Assembly (NCBI GenBank): GCA_029570205.1
Contig: JAKQSI010000048.1
Span: forward strand, 1 to 64,000
Source: Candidatus Omnitrophota bacterium
GTDB taxonomy: Bacteria > Hinthialibacterota > Hinthialibacteria > Hinthialibacterales > JAKPRU01
Direction of reading: 5' to 3'
DNA: 64,000 nt
The position numbers were made by a program, and so were the translations under genes. A model generated the notes under the pieces. The model was not told where the DNA came from. It searched no databases and saw only the letters and a program-made list of their open reading frames with translations. Shown in pieces: positions 7,833 through 16,355 of the stretch (position 1 is the stretch's first letter; each line of letters opens with the position of its first letter).

Positions 7833-9296
7833 TTAATCCCGCTGATAACTCAAAAACGGATACGGCGCTGTGGTGACCTTATACCGTGGTACAATCACGG
7901 TGGACAGATTCGGATTCCATCCCACAAACGGATCTGTTACGTCCGTCCCTTGAGGTGCAACCGTCACCGCAAACCCCGTATCCCTGGGCGGTACACTTCG
8001 TGCGAACTGAAAATCGGGAGTGATCGCGATATCCACAAAACTATCCTGGAAGCTGAACACGCCACCGCCATCCGGGCCAAAACCATTGATATTGTAATCC
8101 TGGGCCTGCCCGGCTTCCCAAACTGTTCCGAAGCCATCAAGAACCAGGTATCCGGCTACGCCACTCCGGTCGGCAGTGGGGACAATCTCTATCGCATTCG
8201 CGATATCCACACCAAACCACGGTGTCTGAGGATTCGGGAAGTTGAAATACGCTTCCCCAATGCCATAAACAGTTCCGTACCCATCCAAGAGATAAAATCC
8301 ATTTCCCGACGGGGTCAGTTCGATATCCCGTGCAATGTCCCAACCGAAATAGGGGCAGGTATTCCCCCACGGCGGATACAACGGCAGATAATTCGCGGGC
8401 TGACCGAACTTGGGATCGGCGAGATCCGTATCGTCTATCATCCCATCATGATTGATATCGAATTGAAGCGGCAAGCGGCAGGAGTGAACTGCGCCGTATC
8501 CATCAAGGATGTAGTACCCGTTGCACATTGCGACCTTCCGCCCTCTCGCGGCCGTGGAAACAACTGCATAGGACGGTAAGACCGGACCCGCAGGATTCCA
8601 ATCCGGATTGGTCAAGAGAGCTGTCGTAATATTGACATATTCAACACTGACCTCCAGATCACGGGCGATATCCCAGCCGAAATACGGGAAGATCGGTCGA
8701 GCAGGGGAATCTTTGGTAATTGTTCCGCTCTGAAGCGTCTGAACGACCGTATCTTGGCCGGCCACAATAATTGTATCGGGGAACGGACAGGCAACCGGCG
8801 TTTCATCCGTGCCGCGCGGATAAAGAGGGAGATTTACATTTCCAACGGGGTGAACGCCACCGAAACCATCCAAAATAAAGTAGCCACTGTAGGCATTAGT
8901 GACCGTGGTCCAGTTGGGGACGACTTCAATGTCCCTCGCAATGTCCCAACCGAAGAAGGGAACGACAGAATCAGGAACTGCCGCGGCCAAGTCCTGTGGA
9001 GATACGGCGGCTCCGAAAGCATACTGGCCGCCGAATCCATCCAGAATGTATCCGCCCACGGCATTCCCGTTCGCGTCACTGACCAGTTCGCAATCGCGAG
9101 CGATGATGAGACCCAGGTTAAACTGCGCCAAGGCCGGCAATGTATTCGCCGCGGAGCCGGTAGCCCCTCTGCCATACAGGTTGCCAAGACCTTCAAGGAG
9201 CAACACTCCATCCTGACTGGGTCCCTGTGCCCAGGCACTCAAGCCCAGAAAGAAAATACACACTATGGCACAACCGGTGAGCCGCTTGAGGGCCAT
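7833..9296 (-). CDS. Secreted propeller-like repeat protein with a dockerin-like Ca site
   Basis: A 487-residue exported protein with a signal peptide (residues 1 to about 23, ending SAWAQ). The mature part consists of at least six units of about 55-70 residues with the core FGWDIARDIEL followed by GYFILDGFGGVHPVG-like strands. This pattern is known from repeat proteins thought to form beta-propellers. Between two units sits DINHDGMIDDTDL, a dockerin-type or EF-hand-like calcium loop. The ATG at 9296 was chosen because a perfect AGGAGG lies just upstream and the signal peptide starts there; the frame runs on to 9479 without meaning. It has its own terminator. Role unknown; surface display or binding is a guess. 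Confidence 0.7.
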   Translation of the reverse strand: MALKRLTGCAIVCIFFLGLSAWAQGPSQDGVLLLEGLGNLYGRGATGSAANTLPALAQFNLGLIIARDCELVSDANGNAVGGYILDGFGGQYAFGAAVSPQDLAAAVPDSVVPFFGWDIARDIEVVPNWTTVTNAYSGYFILDGFGGVHPVGNVNLPLYPRGTDETPVACPFPDTIIVAGQDTVVQTLQSGTITKDSPARPIFPYFGWDIARDLEVSVEYVNITTALLTNPDWNPAGPVLPSYAVVSTAARGRKVAMCNGYYILDGYGAVHSCRLPLQFDINHDGMIDDTDLADPKFGQPANYLPLYPPWGNTCPYFGWDIARDIELTPSGNGFYLLDGYGTVYGIGEAYFNFPNPQTPWFGVDIANAIEIVPTADRSGVAGYLVLDGFGTVWEAGQAQDYNINGFGPDGGGVFSFQDSFVDIAITPDFQFARSVPPRDTGFAVTVAPQGTDVTDPFVGWNPNLSTVIVPRYKVTTAPYPFLSYQRD

Positions 9297-9898
9297 TTCG
9301 ACCTCCTGAAAACACAAGATATCGTCTCGTACCAATCTGACACCGCCTTTTTGCTTCAATGAGCCTGAACGGCTCATATCCTCTGCGTCGAGCGAACAGC
9401 CCATCCGCATATTATCGGCCGGGCAACCCGGCATATTGAACGGACAGAATCGCATTCGAACAACAGCAAACACAATCAACGCAGTATAGGGGACTCAGGC
9501 ATCCAGTGTCAAGAGAAAAATCCCCCTTGATATGCAACTAACTCCCTCAATTTGGATTATTAGCCCGTTCCCGTCCCTCGGAACCCCATTTTTTTGCCAT
9601 TTTTGGCTTTCCGCCTCCTTCCCAAAACCTCCTGTTTATGCGAACCAAGAGGCAAGACATCCTGAATTGTCGGGTGTTGCTTGCCCGTTGAATCCCCATC
9701 TGCGAACCTGAATTAAAACAATAGTCCTAAAATCAGACTTTTCATAGGATTAGGTATGCCTTTTGAACGATTATTTTTCGAAAATGAACAGAAAACCACA
9801 GTCTGGGAGAAAATCCCTGAGAAATCCCACTCCAGTTGTGGTGCAGTGCGAAAAAGAATCCACATTTCCACCGCCGTTTTTCTCAGGCGGTCGCATTT
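9297..9898. other. 602-base gap upstream of the repeat-protein gene
   Basis: AT-richer than its surroundings and presumably containing the promoter of the minus-strand gene that starts at 9296. Short plus-strand frames starting at 9756 and 9763 show no domain or codon pattern and overlap the PilZ-like gene antisense. No repeat or RNA gene was recognised. Confidence 0.4.
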
Positions 9899-10225
9899 TC
9901 ATGTTTGCATGGGGGCGCCCAGTTTTTTCAATCCATACAAAGATGAATCCGCACTATCGGTGCGGACCACAACCGCATGAAAAATGTGCGTTCCCTGCAA
10001 AACCCGCTCAAAACCACGCCCCAGCCCCGAAACGAGCACAGAAACCGTTGCCGCCGTGGGCAAATTGCCGGAAGAGCGTACTAAAACCCCGGTTTGGCTC
10101 TCGTTGATAATTTCCCCATGCACGGGACTGACCACACTCCGATGAATCAAAAAACAATGCAGCCCGCATTTCTTTCGTTTTGCACGTGTTTGGTGTTGCA
10201 CTTGCTTGGATTCCCCCTGATTCAT
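9899..10225 (-). CDS. Small PilZ-like domain protein
   Basis: A 108-residue soluble protein. The central part reads as one PilZ-like barrel: a basic RAKRKK stretch (residues 14-19), then GEIINESQTGVLVR. In that stretch N41-x-S43-x-x-G46 matches the (D/N)xSxxG motif that contacts cyclic di-GMP. LPTAATVSVLV follows, and the end is SLYGLKKL. The first basic motif is not a strict RxxxR, so ligand binding is uncertain. It lies 63 bases downstream of the GT-C gene on the same strand and may be cotranscribed with it. The ribosome site is poor (GAAGGGT nearly touching the ATG). It is the weakest CDS call in this region. Confidence 0.45.
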   Translation of the reverse strand: MNQGESKQVQHQTRAKRKKCGLHCFLIHRSVVSPVHGEIINESQTGVLVRSSGNLPTAATVSVLVSGLGRGFERVLQGTHIFHAVVVRTDSADSSLYGLKKLGAPMQT

Positions 10226-10288
10226 ACCCTTCTTTGCCGGTATGGTTTTTTGTCCTGTTCGGCGATTCGTACAAATCGCCGGAACGCC

Positions 10289-12229
10289 TCACCAACTCAC
10301 TTCGTACAACATTAAATACTCAGACCCCCAATTGAATCGCTCAATTGGAACGGCAAATTGTGCCCCATGAATAAGAATGTTGTCAAGGAAAGACTTCGAA
10401 AAAACTGTCTGTGCCCACCGGGAATTCGGCAAAATCAAATAATCCACTTGCCATGAACGGCAATAATTCTCCAAAGTTTCGATAGATTGATCCTCCGGCT
10501 GCGCCCAGGGTTCCCCCAGCCAGGAAATCCGGTTCCCCATTCCATAAGCGGCAAGGTAATACCGACTTGGTTCGTTCGCCATGGGGGCGTAGATTACCGA
10601 CCCATCCGACACATTTTCCTGGAGATAACGAAACAACTGCGCGTAAGGCAGGAAGAACGATTTATAGTTGGTCAGGTTCATCCAAGTCGAGTCTTTAATG
10701 GGTCTTACATCCGGTGTCGGCTCGGCGCGGGGAAACAGCAACACCAGCCAGAGCAGGCAGGCCAGAGAAAGCACAATCAGGCTTTTTCGAACCCATTGCG
10801 CCAATCCGTCCACCATCTGGGCGAATCCGACCCCCGCAAGCAGAATCAGCGGTGGGTAGGATGGAAGCGCCTGGCGGATGTTCTCCGGACTTTTCCAGGA
10901 CAGATAGCAGAGCCAGTACACAACGCACCAGATTCCGGCGTGCAGGAGCGGGCGGCGTGTCATGCGGTCTTTGCGCCACGCAATCCAAATGCCCATTACG
11001 GTCAGAACGAGAATCGGCCAGGTGAATGAGGTCGGAAGCATGGCGACAGGGGTCAGCAGCACGGATGGATCGAGATAATGGGACCACCAGGCGGTATCCG
11101 GCACATCCTGATTGCTCCGAGCCAGCCATTGAAATACCAGGAACATACCGGCGGGCAACCCGAAGCCCAAGGCATCCCGAATGCGGAGCTGCCGCCGAAT
11201 GAAAAACTCACGAACCGCCCACTGAACGGCGGCAACGGGCACAAGAAAAACAAGGACTTGCTTATAGAACACTCCCGCAGTCAACAGGAATAATGCCCGA
11301 CAGTAGTCCCGTCTTCGGGACTCCTCGAAATATCTCAACAAATAGAATTCAGCGACCACGGGCAGGGCCACAGTTCCGCAGTCGATCATGTTCAGATTCC
11401 CGTAATGAAAAATGGGGGGCAGAAACAACAGGATGACGGCTGCGGCAACCGCGGCGGTCTCTTTGAAAAAAAGTATTCCGATCCGGTATAGATAAATCGC
11501 GGCAATCCCCGTGAGAACAATCTGGCTTACCCTGCCGACCCACTCATAAATCCCGAACAGAGAATAAAGAATGCCGAAAAGATACCGACTCAGAGCCGGA
11601 TACCGGGAAATGAACCTCGGGTCAATGTTCTGCCCGATCGTGTCGATTCGAGTCAGGAATTCATATTCCGCGAATCCCACCAGGAAACAGAACAGGACAA
11701 CCTTGATTAACCCATGACTTCCCCGCTTGCCTGATTCATTCCATATAAAATACCGGAAGGCAAGAAAGAGAATCGCAAGCCCGGGCCAGGCAATCAACGG
11801 CAACGGGACTGGGAGGCTGTCGCGAACAATGCCCACCACCACCGCCGGAACTCCGGCGTGTTCTTGGGCATCGAGACCGGTCACAATCGGCGCGTTCAAA
11901 AAGGGCAAGTGGGCCAAAAAACAAAGCGCGAGAAAGGGCCAGAGAACACGAAGGGCCGGATAGAGAAAAGCCGGTTCCTTTATGAACGGCTCGGCATCGC
12001 CCCGAAAAAGCCAATACAACAGAAGCACCCCGGCCGCAATCGCGAGCCAAACGAGCCAGAACGATCCGAGGGCGTTTTCCTGTCCCTGGGAAAACCAGTG
12101 GGGATAGAAAACCAGGCTGGAGCAGCACAGAAGGACAAACCAGATCCCCGCCTCTGCAAAAAGAGAAGAAGGAGTAGTTGATTTTTCCCGGTTTGTCATG
12201 GGTCCAAACGTCTTCCTGTCCAAAGACAT
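10289..12229 (-). CDS. GT-C membrane glycosyltransferase (GT39/ArnT-like)
   Basis: A 646-residue polytopic membrane protein with about 12 hydrophobic segments between residues 28 and 500, followed by a soluble C-terminal domain. This is the plan of dolichyl-phosphate-mannose or ArnT-type glycosyltransferases, which use lipid-linked sugars at the outer face of the inner membrane. The first large loop holds an acidic motif, GLDAQEH (Asp120, Glu123), in the position of the catalytic Asp of GT-C enzymes. The C-terminal part has NYCRSWQVDYLILPNSRW, like the periplasmic domain of related proteins. Two starts are possible: 12229, or 12199 (MTNREK) with AGGAAG about 12 bases upstream. Acceptor unknown. 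Confidence 0.7.
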   Translation of the reverse strand: MSLDRKTFGPMTNREKSTTPSSLFAEAGIWFVLLCCSSLVFYPHWFSQGQENALGSFWLVWLAIAAGVLLLYWLFRGDAEPFIKEPAFLYPALRVLWPFLALCFLAHLPFLNAPIVTGLDAQEHAGVPAVVVGIVRDSLPVPLPLIAWPGLAILFLAFRYFIWNESGKRGSHGLIKVVLFCFLVGFAEYEFLTRIDTIGQNIDPRFISRYPALSRYLFGILYSLFGIYEWVGRVSQIVLTGIAAIYLYRIGILFFKETAAVAAAVILLFLPPIFHYGNLNMIDCGTVALPVVAEFYLLRYFEESRRRDYCRALFLLTAGVFYKQVLVFLVPVAAVQWAVREFFIRRQLRIRDALGFGLPAGMFLVFQWLARSNQDVPDTAWWSHYLDPSVLLTPVAMLPTSFTWPILVLTVMGIWIAWRKDRMTRRPLLHAGIWCVVYWLCYLSWKSPENIRQALPSYPPLILLAGVGFAQMVDGLAQWVRKSLIVLSLACLLWLVLLFPRAEPTPDVRPIKDSTWMNLTNYKSFFLPYAQLFRYLQENVSDGSVIYAPMANEPSRYYLAAYGMGNRISWLGEPWAQPEDQSIETLENYCRSWQVDYLILPNSRWAQTVFSKSFLDNILIHGAQFAVPIERFNWGSEYLMLYEVSW

Positions 12230-12403
12230 GGTGAAAAAAACAGACTATAATGAATAAAATGCGATCAAGAAGGGTAACGAAGTAGAAGACTGTCAGGCTA
12301 CGGATGTGCGCACAGACCGGTGTTGTGCAAATGAATAGTTTTGACAATACCGTCATTGCAAGCGCGACTCCGGCGGGGCCGGTGATTGGGTGAAGAAATC
12401 TGC

Positions 12404-12752
12404 CAGGCAGGGACGCCTGGCCTGGTGGGTGGCTGCCAGGCAGGGACGCCTGGCCTACTGGGTGGCTGCAGGCAGCGACGCCTGGCCTACTGGGTGGCTG
12501 CAGGCAGCGACGCCTGGCCTACTGGGTGGCTGCAGGCAGGGACGCCTGGCCTACTGGGTGGCTGCAGGCAGCGACGCCTGGCCTACTGGGTGGCTGCCAG
12601 GCAGCGACGCCTGGCCTACTGGGTGGCTGCAGGCAGCGACGCCTGGCCTGGTGGGTGGCTGCCAGGCAGGGACGCCTGGCCTACTGGGTGGCTGCAGGCA
12701 GCGACGCCTGGCCTGGTGGGGGCTGCCAGGCAGGGACGCCTGCCTTGGTGGG
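12404..12752. repeat. Tandem array of 11 short hairpin units
   Basis: Eleven consecutive units, nine or ten of 32-33 bases and one of 31, each built on AGGCAG(G/C)GACGCCTGGCC followed by TACTGGGTGGCTGC or TGGTGGGTGGCTGC. Each unit holds a CAGGC/GCCTG-type stem with a 6-base loop. The variants G/C at the seventh position and AC/GG before TGGG are scattered along the array. All three forward frames stay open through most of it, because the unit length is not a multiple of three and no stop is encoded. It ends 63 bases before the next gene. There are no spacers, so it is not CRISPR. Confidence 0.9.
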
Positions 12753-12814
12753 ATAGGCCTCCGTGCCTGTCGACGGGCCGATCAGGTCATTGTTCTTCGA
12801 AAGAGAGCGTTGAG

Positions 12815-14266
12815 ATGGAAGACAATCGTCGGGAGATTTCTGAGGAACTGAACCGGATCGGGGTTCTGATCTCCGATGGCTTGAATGGAGAAGCCCTGAT
12901 CGCGCTTCGGCGGTTGAGTCATGAAAATCCGAGTTTGGTTGAACCACACCTTCTCGCGGCGAGTCTCCTGTTCGGTCAGGGAGACTATGAAGAGGCCCTT
13001 AACACGCTTGAACGCTCCCTGGAGCTGGAGCCGGATAACAGCGATGCCCTGAAAATGCGCGATGCCTGTCGGACTGCGTTGAATGCGCAGGCCACTCCCA
13101 GCAAACCATTCTGTTACTATCCGCAATCGATCAATTACGAAGCAAAGAAAACAAAAGTCTATACCAAGAAATGTCGCTCATGCGGGAAAGAGATCCTTCG
13201 GGAAGCAAGAAGATGCCGACATTGTGGATCGCCGGTCGGGGTTCCACGGCTGGTTGCCCAAGCTGCAACGGTTCTTCTATCAACCGGCGCTTTGGTGTTT
13301 CTGTTTTACTTTGTCACGTCGATTGCCGGAACGAGGCGGATGGACCCTGTTGTGTTCAGCGAAGAGGGTGTTCGTCTGGATCCTGCAGAGACGAAGGGTC
13401 AACCGGCGGCTTCGCTCCGCATGGAGCAGATACGCTGGCATCCCGGCTCCCTCCTGCCGATGCCTATTCCCCCCACTCAGGACGTCGGGCAGCTGCGGAG
13501 CATGTCGCACGGTGTGACATTTCGTGGCTCGCTGGTCAACGCCTCGTATAAGCCCCTTTCGCATGTCCTGGTTGTCGCACGGTTCTACGGGGCAAAATCC
13601 GGGAGGGATTACGGGGCGATTTCGACGGAAGTGCGGAATCTTGAACCGGGGATGAGTAAATCTTTTACGCTTACGGTAAGGCTTCCCAATCGACCGGGAA
13701 AATGCGAGGTTTTCCTGGAGGAGATTGAATTCGGCACCGATTTGGCGGGATCGGAACAGCAGGCGGAAGCCGTTGAATCGGAGTCTATCGCTGCGGATGA
13801 AAAGGCTTCGTTCCCGTTTCCCTTCTCGCAGGGCCATATCGCTGGCAATCCGGCTATTATCATCGCTGCGGATGAAAAGGCTTCATTCCCGTTTCCCTGG
13901 GGCCGGTTTCTCGTCATGTCCGCCTTGTCGGCAGTCCTTCTGTTCCTGGCGGCCCGGTGCCAGATTCTCTGCAACAGTCGAATCCCATGGAATTACGAGT
14001 TACGGGAGGATGCATGGTCTTCGATCCTCTGTGTGCCGTTCATTGTATTGTGTAACGTCTTCTTCTTGATCATCATCGAGGGTACTCGCCAACTGGCAAT
14101 GCAGGGAATCTCTTTGGGACCGATTGTTACTGTCGGCCTGCTGGGCGCAACGATTTTGCTGTTTCTCTGTGTTTCTTTTTTCTTTAAACGTGGGTTCTTC
14201 GGAACTTTGTTGATCTTCTTCTTTTACGGGTGTCTCTACCTTGTGGTGTTGCCGATTCTGCGCTGA
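12815..14266 (+). CDS. TPR / zinc-ribbon / FxLYD membrane protein
   Basis: A 483-residue protein. Residues 1-80 form about two TPR-like helical hairpins (GDYEEALNTLERSLELEPDN). A zinc ribbon follows at about 119-141, with CRSCGKEI and CRHCG. A membrane segment covers about 148-170. Next is a periplasmic FxLYD-like domain (VTFRGSLVNASYKPLSHVLV through RLPNRPG, about 230-300). A linker containing an in-frame duplication leads to about four C-terminal membrane segments. The ATG at 12815 follows AGAGAG; the same frame is open upstream through the hairpin array, but that is an artefact of the stop-free repeat. Function unknown; the zinc ribbon and TPR suggest a protein-assembly or sensing role. 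Confidence 0.7.
   Translation: MEDNRREISEELNRIGVLISDGLNGEALIALRRLSHENPSLVEPHLLAASLLFGQGDYEEALNTLERSLELEPDNSDALKMRDACRTALNAQATPSKPFCYYPQSINYEAKKTKVYTKKCRSCGKEILREARRCRHCGSPVGVPRLVAQAATVLLSTGALVFLFYFVTSIAGTRRMDPVVFSEEGVRLDPAETKGQPAASLRMEQIRWHPGSLLPMPIPPTQDVGQLRSMSHGVTFRGSLVNASYKPLSHVLVVARFYGAKSGRDYGAISTEVRNLEPGMSKSFTLTVRLPNRPGKCEVFLEEIEFGTDLAGSEQQAEAVESESIAADEKASFPFPFSQGHIAGNPAIIIAADEKASFPFPWGRFLVMSALSAVLLFLAARCQILCNSRIPWNYELREDAWSSILCVPFIVLCNVFFLIIIEGTRQLAMQGISLGPIVTVGLLGATILLFLCVSFFFKRGFFGTLLIFFFYGCLYLVVLPILR
13787..13898 (+). repeat. 37-base in-frame direct repeat inside a gene
   Basis: Copies at 13787-13823 and 13862-13898 differ at one base and are offset by 75 bases, exactly 25 codons. 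Each encodes IAADEKASFPFP. They add a 25-residue insertion in the linker before the C-terminal membrane segments. Confidence 0.9.
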
Positions 14267-14427
14267 GGAGCCATCGATGAATTGTTGCAGCAGCGGCAGG
14301 CATCCCATGGCCCTGCTGCCGGGCGGAGAATTGCCTTGATTTGTTTGATCCTTTGAATAGTATGGTATCCAGGCGGTTGTACTTTCCGGCTGGTGTGGAG
14401 ACCGATCTGATTAAAGGAGAATCCCTG

Positions 14428-14985
14428 ATGATACGACGTACCGCGTTCACACTGATCGAGCTGCTGATTGTGGTGGCCATTATCGGGATTCTGGCCGCAA
14501 TTGCCGTACCCAATTTTATGAACGCGCAGATTCGGGCAAAAGTCGCCCATTCCCAGAGCGAGATGCGAACGTATCTCAACGTGCAGCAACAGTATTTCAT
14601 GGACAACAATGATATTCCGGGACATTACGACGGCAGAGAAGAACACTGCCCATACATCAACCTGGGATATCTTTCGGGACCGCTGACAGACCCGTTTATG
14701 GAGGGGCGCGATGAACTGGAGTATTTCAAGAACCACCAGGGAATGTTTCACAGCACGCACATCCGTGAACCGGCCTCTCTGGCCATGGAGAATCCGCATC
14801 CGTATGAGACCTGGGTTCGGAACGGAAGCGGCTACCTCGTTTTCGGTGAGGGACCGGGCAGTTTCGGTACATGGGTCTACTACGATGCCAGCAACGGAAT
14901 CCGCAGTCCCGGGAGCATTATCTCAGTCAGTATTCGAGGAAAGGGTGTGCCGGGTGGCAACCTCGATGCTCGGAAATGCAACTGA
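14428..14985 (+). CDS. Type II secretion GspG-like pseudopilin
   Basis: A 185-residue prepilin-like protein. The N-terminus has a short basic leader (MIRRTA) and the class III cleavage and assembly motif FTLIELLIVVAIIGILAA with Glu at the fifth mature position. NFMNAQIRAKVAHSQSEMR then continues the long assembly helix. The C-terminal globular domain (about 60-185) is not matched to a known one. AAGGAG lies upstream of the ATG. No gsp or pil machinery gene is nearby, so this is an orphan pseudopilin that must use a secretion or pilus system encoded elsewhere. A second one lies at 53509-54102 with a near-identical first 30 residues but an unrelated tail. Confidence 0.8.
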   Translation: MIRRTAFTLIELLIVVAIIGILAAIAVPNFMNAQIRAKVAHSQSEMRTYLNVQQQYFMDNNDIPGHYDGREEHCPYINLGYLSGPLTDPFMEGRDELEYFKNHQGMFHSTHIREPASLAMENPHPYETWVRNGSGYLVFGEGPGSFGTWVYYDASNGIRSPGSIISVSIRGKGVPGGNLDARKCN

Positions 14986-15119
14986 TTATTCCGGGCGATT
15001 TGCCCTGCCCTTCAGTGCGGATTGATCCTTGATATCCCCCACTCTCTTTCGTAACCTTTCCCTCAATAGAGGATGATTGTATTCATCCCCGAAAGATCAA
15101 TTTCGATTGAGGTGTTCCT

Positions 15120-15602
15120 ATGACGAAGTATTCGAAAAGCCTTTTGGTGATTGCAGCCGCTCTGTTGTTGTCCACGGTTGGAACCGTGAAAATCTTTTCC
15201 CATTGTCAGATCCCCTGCGGGATATACGACGATGAGATGCGGTTCAAGATGATCGAGGAACACATCGCAACGATCGAAAAGTCCATGCAGCAGATTACCG
15301 TACTTTCCAAGGAAGGTTCGGCGCAGATGAATCAGATTGTGCGGTGGGTAAACAACAAGGAGCAACACGCCGATGAACTGACCGAGATCGTCACGTATTA
15401 CTTCATGACCCAGCGGGTTAAACCGGCGGAAGAAAGCGATGCCGCGGTGTATCAGGATTACACAAAGAAATTGACGCTGCTGCACAAAATGATGGTTTAT
15501 GCCATGAAGGCGAAACAGACCATTGATCTCTCTAATGTGGAGCAGTTGAGAACCCTGTTGCGCGAATTTCACGATGTCTATTTTGGACCGGAAAAGAAAT
15601 AG
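15120..15602 (+). CDS. sodN: Exported nickel superoxide dismutase
   Basis: A 160-residue protein. The nickel hook HCQIPCGIY starts at His28, with Cys29, Cys33 and Tyr36 in the positions needed for Ni binding and superoxide dismutation. The rest is the expected four-helix bundle (about 40-155, for example EHIATIEKSMQQI and EIVTYYF). Classical NiSOD is made with a short propeptide removed by the protease SodX so that His1 becomes the N-terminus. Here the hook is preceded by a 27-residue signal-peptide-like segment (KSLLVIAAALLLSTVG). Cleavage before His28 would both export the enzyme and expose the hook. No sodX is adjacent. A GAGGTG ribosome site precedes the ATG. Confidence 0.88.
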   Translation: MTKYSKSLLVIAAALLLSTVGTVKIFSHCQIPCGIYDDEMRFKMIEEHIATIEKSMQQITVLSKEGSAQMNQIVRWVNNKEQHADELTEIVTYYFMTQRVKPAEESDAAVYQDYTKKLTLLHKMMVYAMKAKQTIDLSNVEQLRTLLREFHDVYFGPEKK

Positions 15603-15629
15603 ACTCGGCAGCCGGGGGGAGGGTGTTCC

Positions 15630-16355
15630 TTGATTCAGGCTCTGTTGGTTGACCTCGATCAGACCCTTGCGGATGACCGCTTCAGCGCGGCAGAGGCTTG
15701 GGAGCAAGCTTTTGCCGCGCTTTCTGCGATCGATTCCACGATTCCGCACGACGATCTGGAAGATGTGTATTGGCGCCTTTCCAATGATATCTGGGCTGTT
15801 CTGGATGAGAATATGCGTCCTGATGCCACAGCGGCGGGGATTCGCCTGGAGGTCTGGAGAGAATCGCTGCGCCGTATGGGATGCCTCCAATGGGAGAAAC
15901 TCGGAAGGCTTGCTTCGGATCGATACTGGGAGCATCGCCTGGAGACCTATCATCTTTATCCCGACGTGATTCCCTTTCTTCAAGCGGCGCGGGAGGTTGT
16001 GCCGGTGATTCTGGTTACCAACGGAACATGCGATATCCAAGAGGCCAAAATCGAAAAGACCGGCCTGAACAGGTATGTGGATACAGCGCTGATTGCCCAG
16101 GCGGTGGGAGCCTCGAAACCGTCTGCGGTCATTTTTCGGAAAGCGCTGGAGGCGGCGAATTGTGGCCCGGAAAACGCTCTCATGGTGGGGGATAATTATA
16201 GCCGGGATATTTTCGGCGCGTTGCGATGCGGGATGCGTGCGGTCTGGGTGCAACGTGACGTACAGTATCCCGAACCGCCGTTCCCGCCCTACCCCGAACT
16301 GACGGTACGCACTTTGTTACCTGTTCTTGATCTTCTGCCTGCGGGAGTGACATGA
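15630..16355 (+). CDS. HAD-superfamily hydrolase
   Basis: A 241-residue haloacid dehalogenase-like phosphatase. Motif I is DLDQTLADD (nucleophile Asp8, acid Asp10), motif II is LVTNGT near 130, the motif III Lys is in ASKPSAVIF near 158, and motif IV is MVGDNYSRDI near 186. The cap is helical, inserted after motif I. This is the phosphoglycolate phosphatase/YjjG-like layout; the substrate is unknown. The start is TTG at 15630 with a strong GGGGGAGGG just upstream; there is no closer ATG before motif I. Its TGA overlaps the ATG of the EamA gene by four bases, so the two are translationally coupled. Confidence 0.85.
   Translation: MIQALLVDLDQTLADDRFSAAEAWEQAFAALSAIDSTIPHDDLEDVYWRLSNDIWAVLDENMRPDATAAGIRLEVWRESLRRMGCLQWEKLGRLASDRYWEHRLETYHLYPDVIPFLQAAREVVPVILVTNGTCDIQEAKIEKTGLNRYVDTALIAQAVGASKPSAVIFRKALEAANCGPENALMVGDNYSRDIFGALRCGMRAVWVQRDVQYPEPPFPPYPELTVRTLLPVLDLLPAGVT

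Noticed and set aside
9756-10107. Two overlapping plus-strand frames
   Set aside because: Proline-rich translations without a domain, and antisense to the more convincing PilZ-like frame.
12404-12752. CRISPR array
   Set aside because: Units are contiguous with no variable spacers, and no cas gene is in the window.
12386-12814. N-terminal extension of the TPR/zinc-ribbon protein through the hairpin array
   Set aside because: All three forward frames are open there because the repeat has no stops; the low-complexity translation has no domain and a normal ATG with a ribosome site follows at 12815.
15063-16253. 396-codon minus-strand frame
   Set aside because: Antisense to the NiSOD and HAD genes, both of which have clear motifs.
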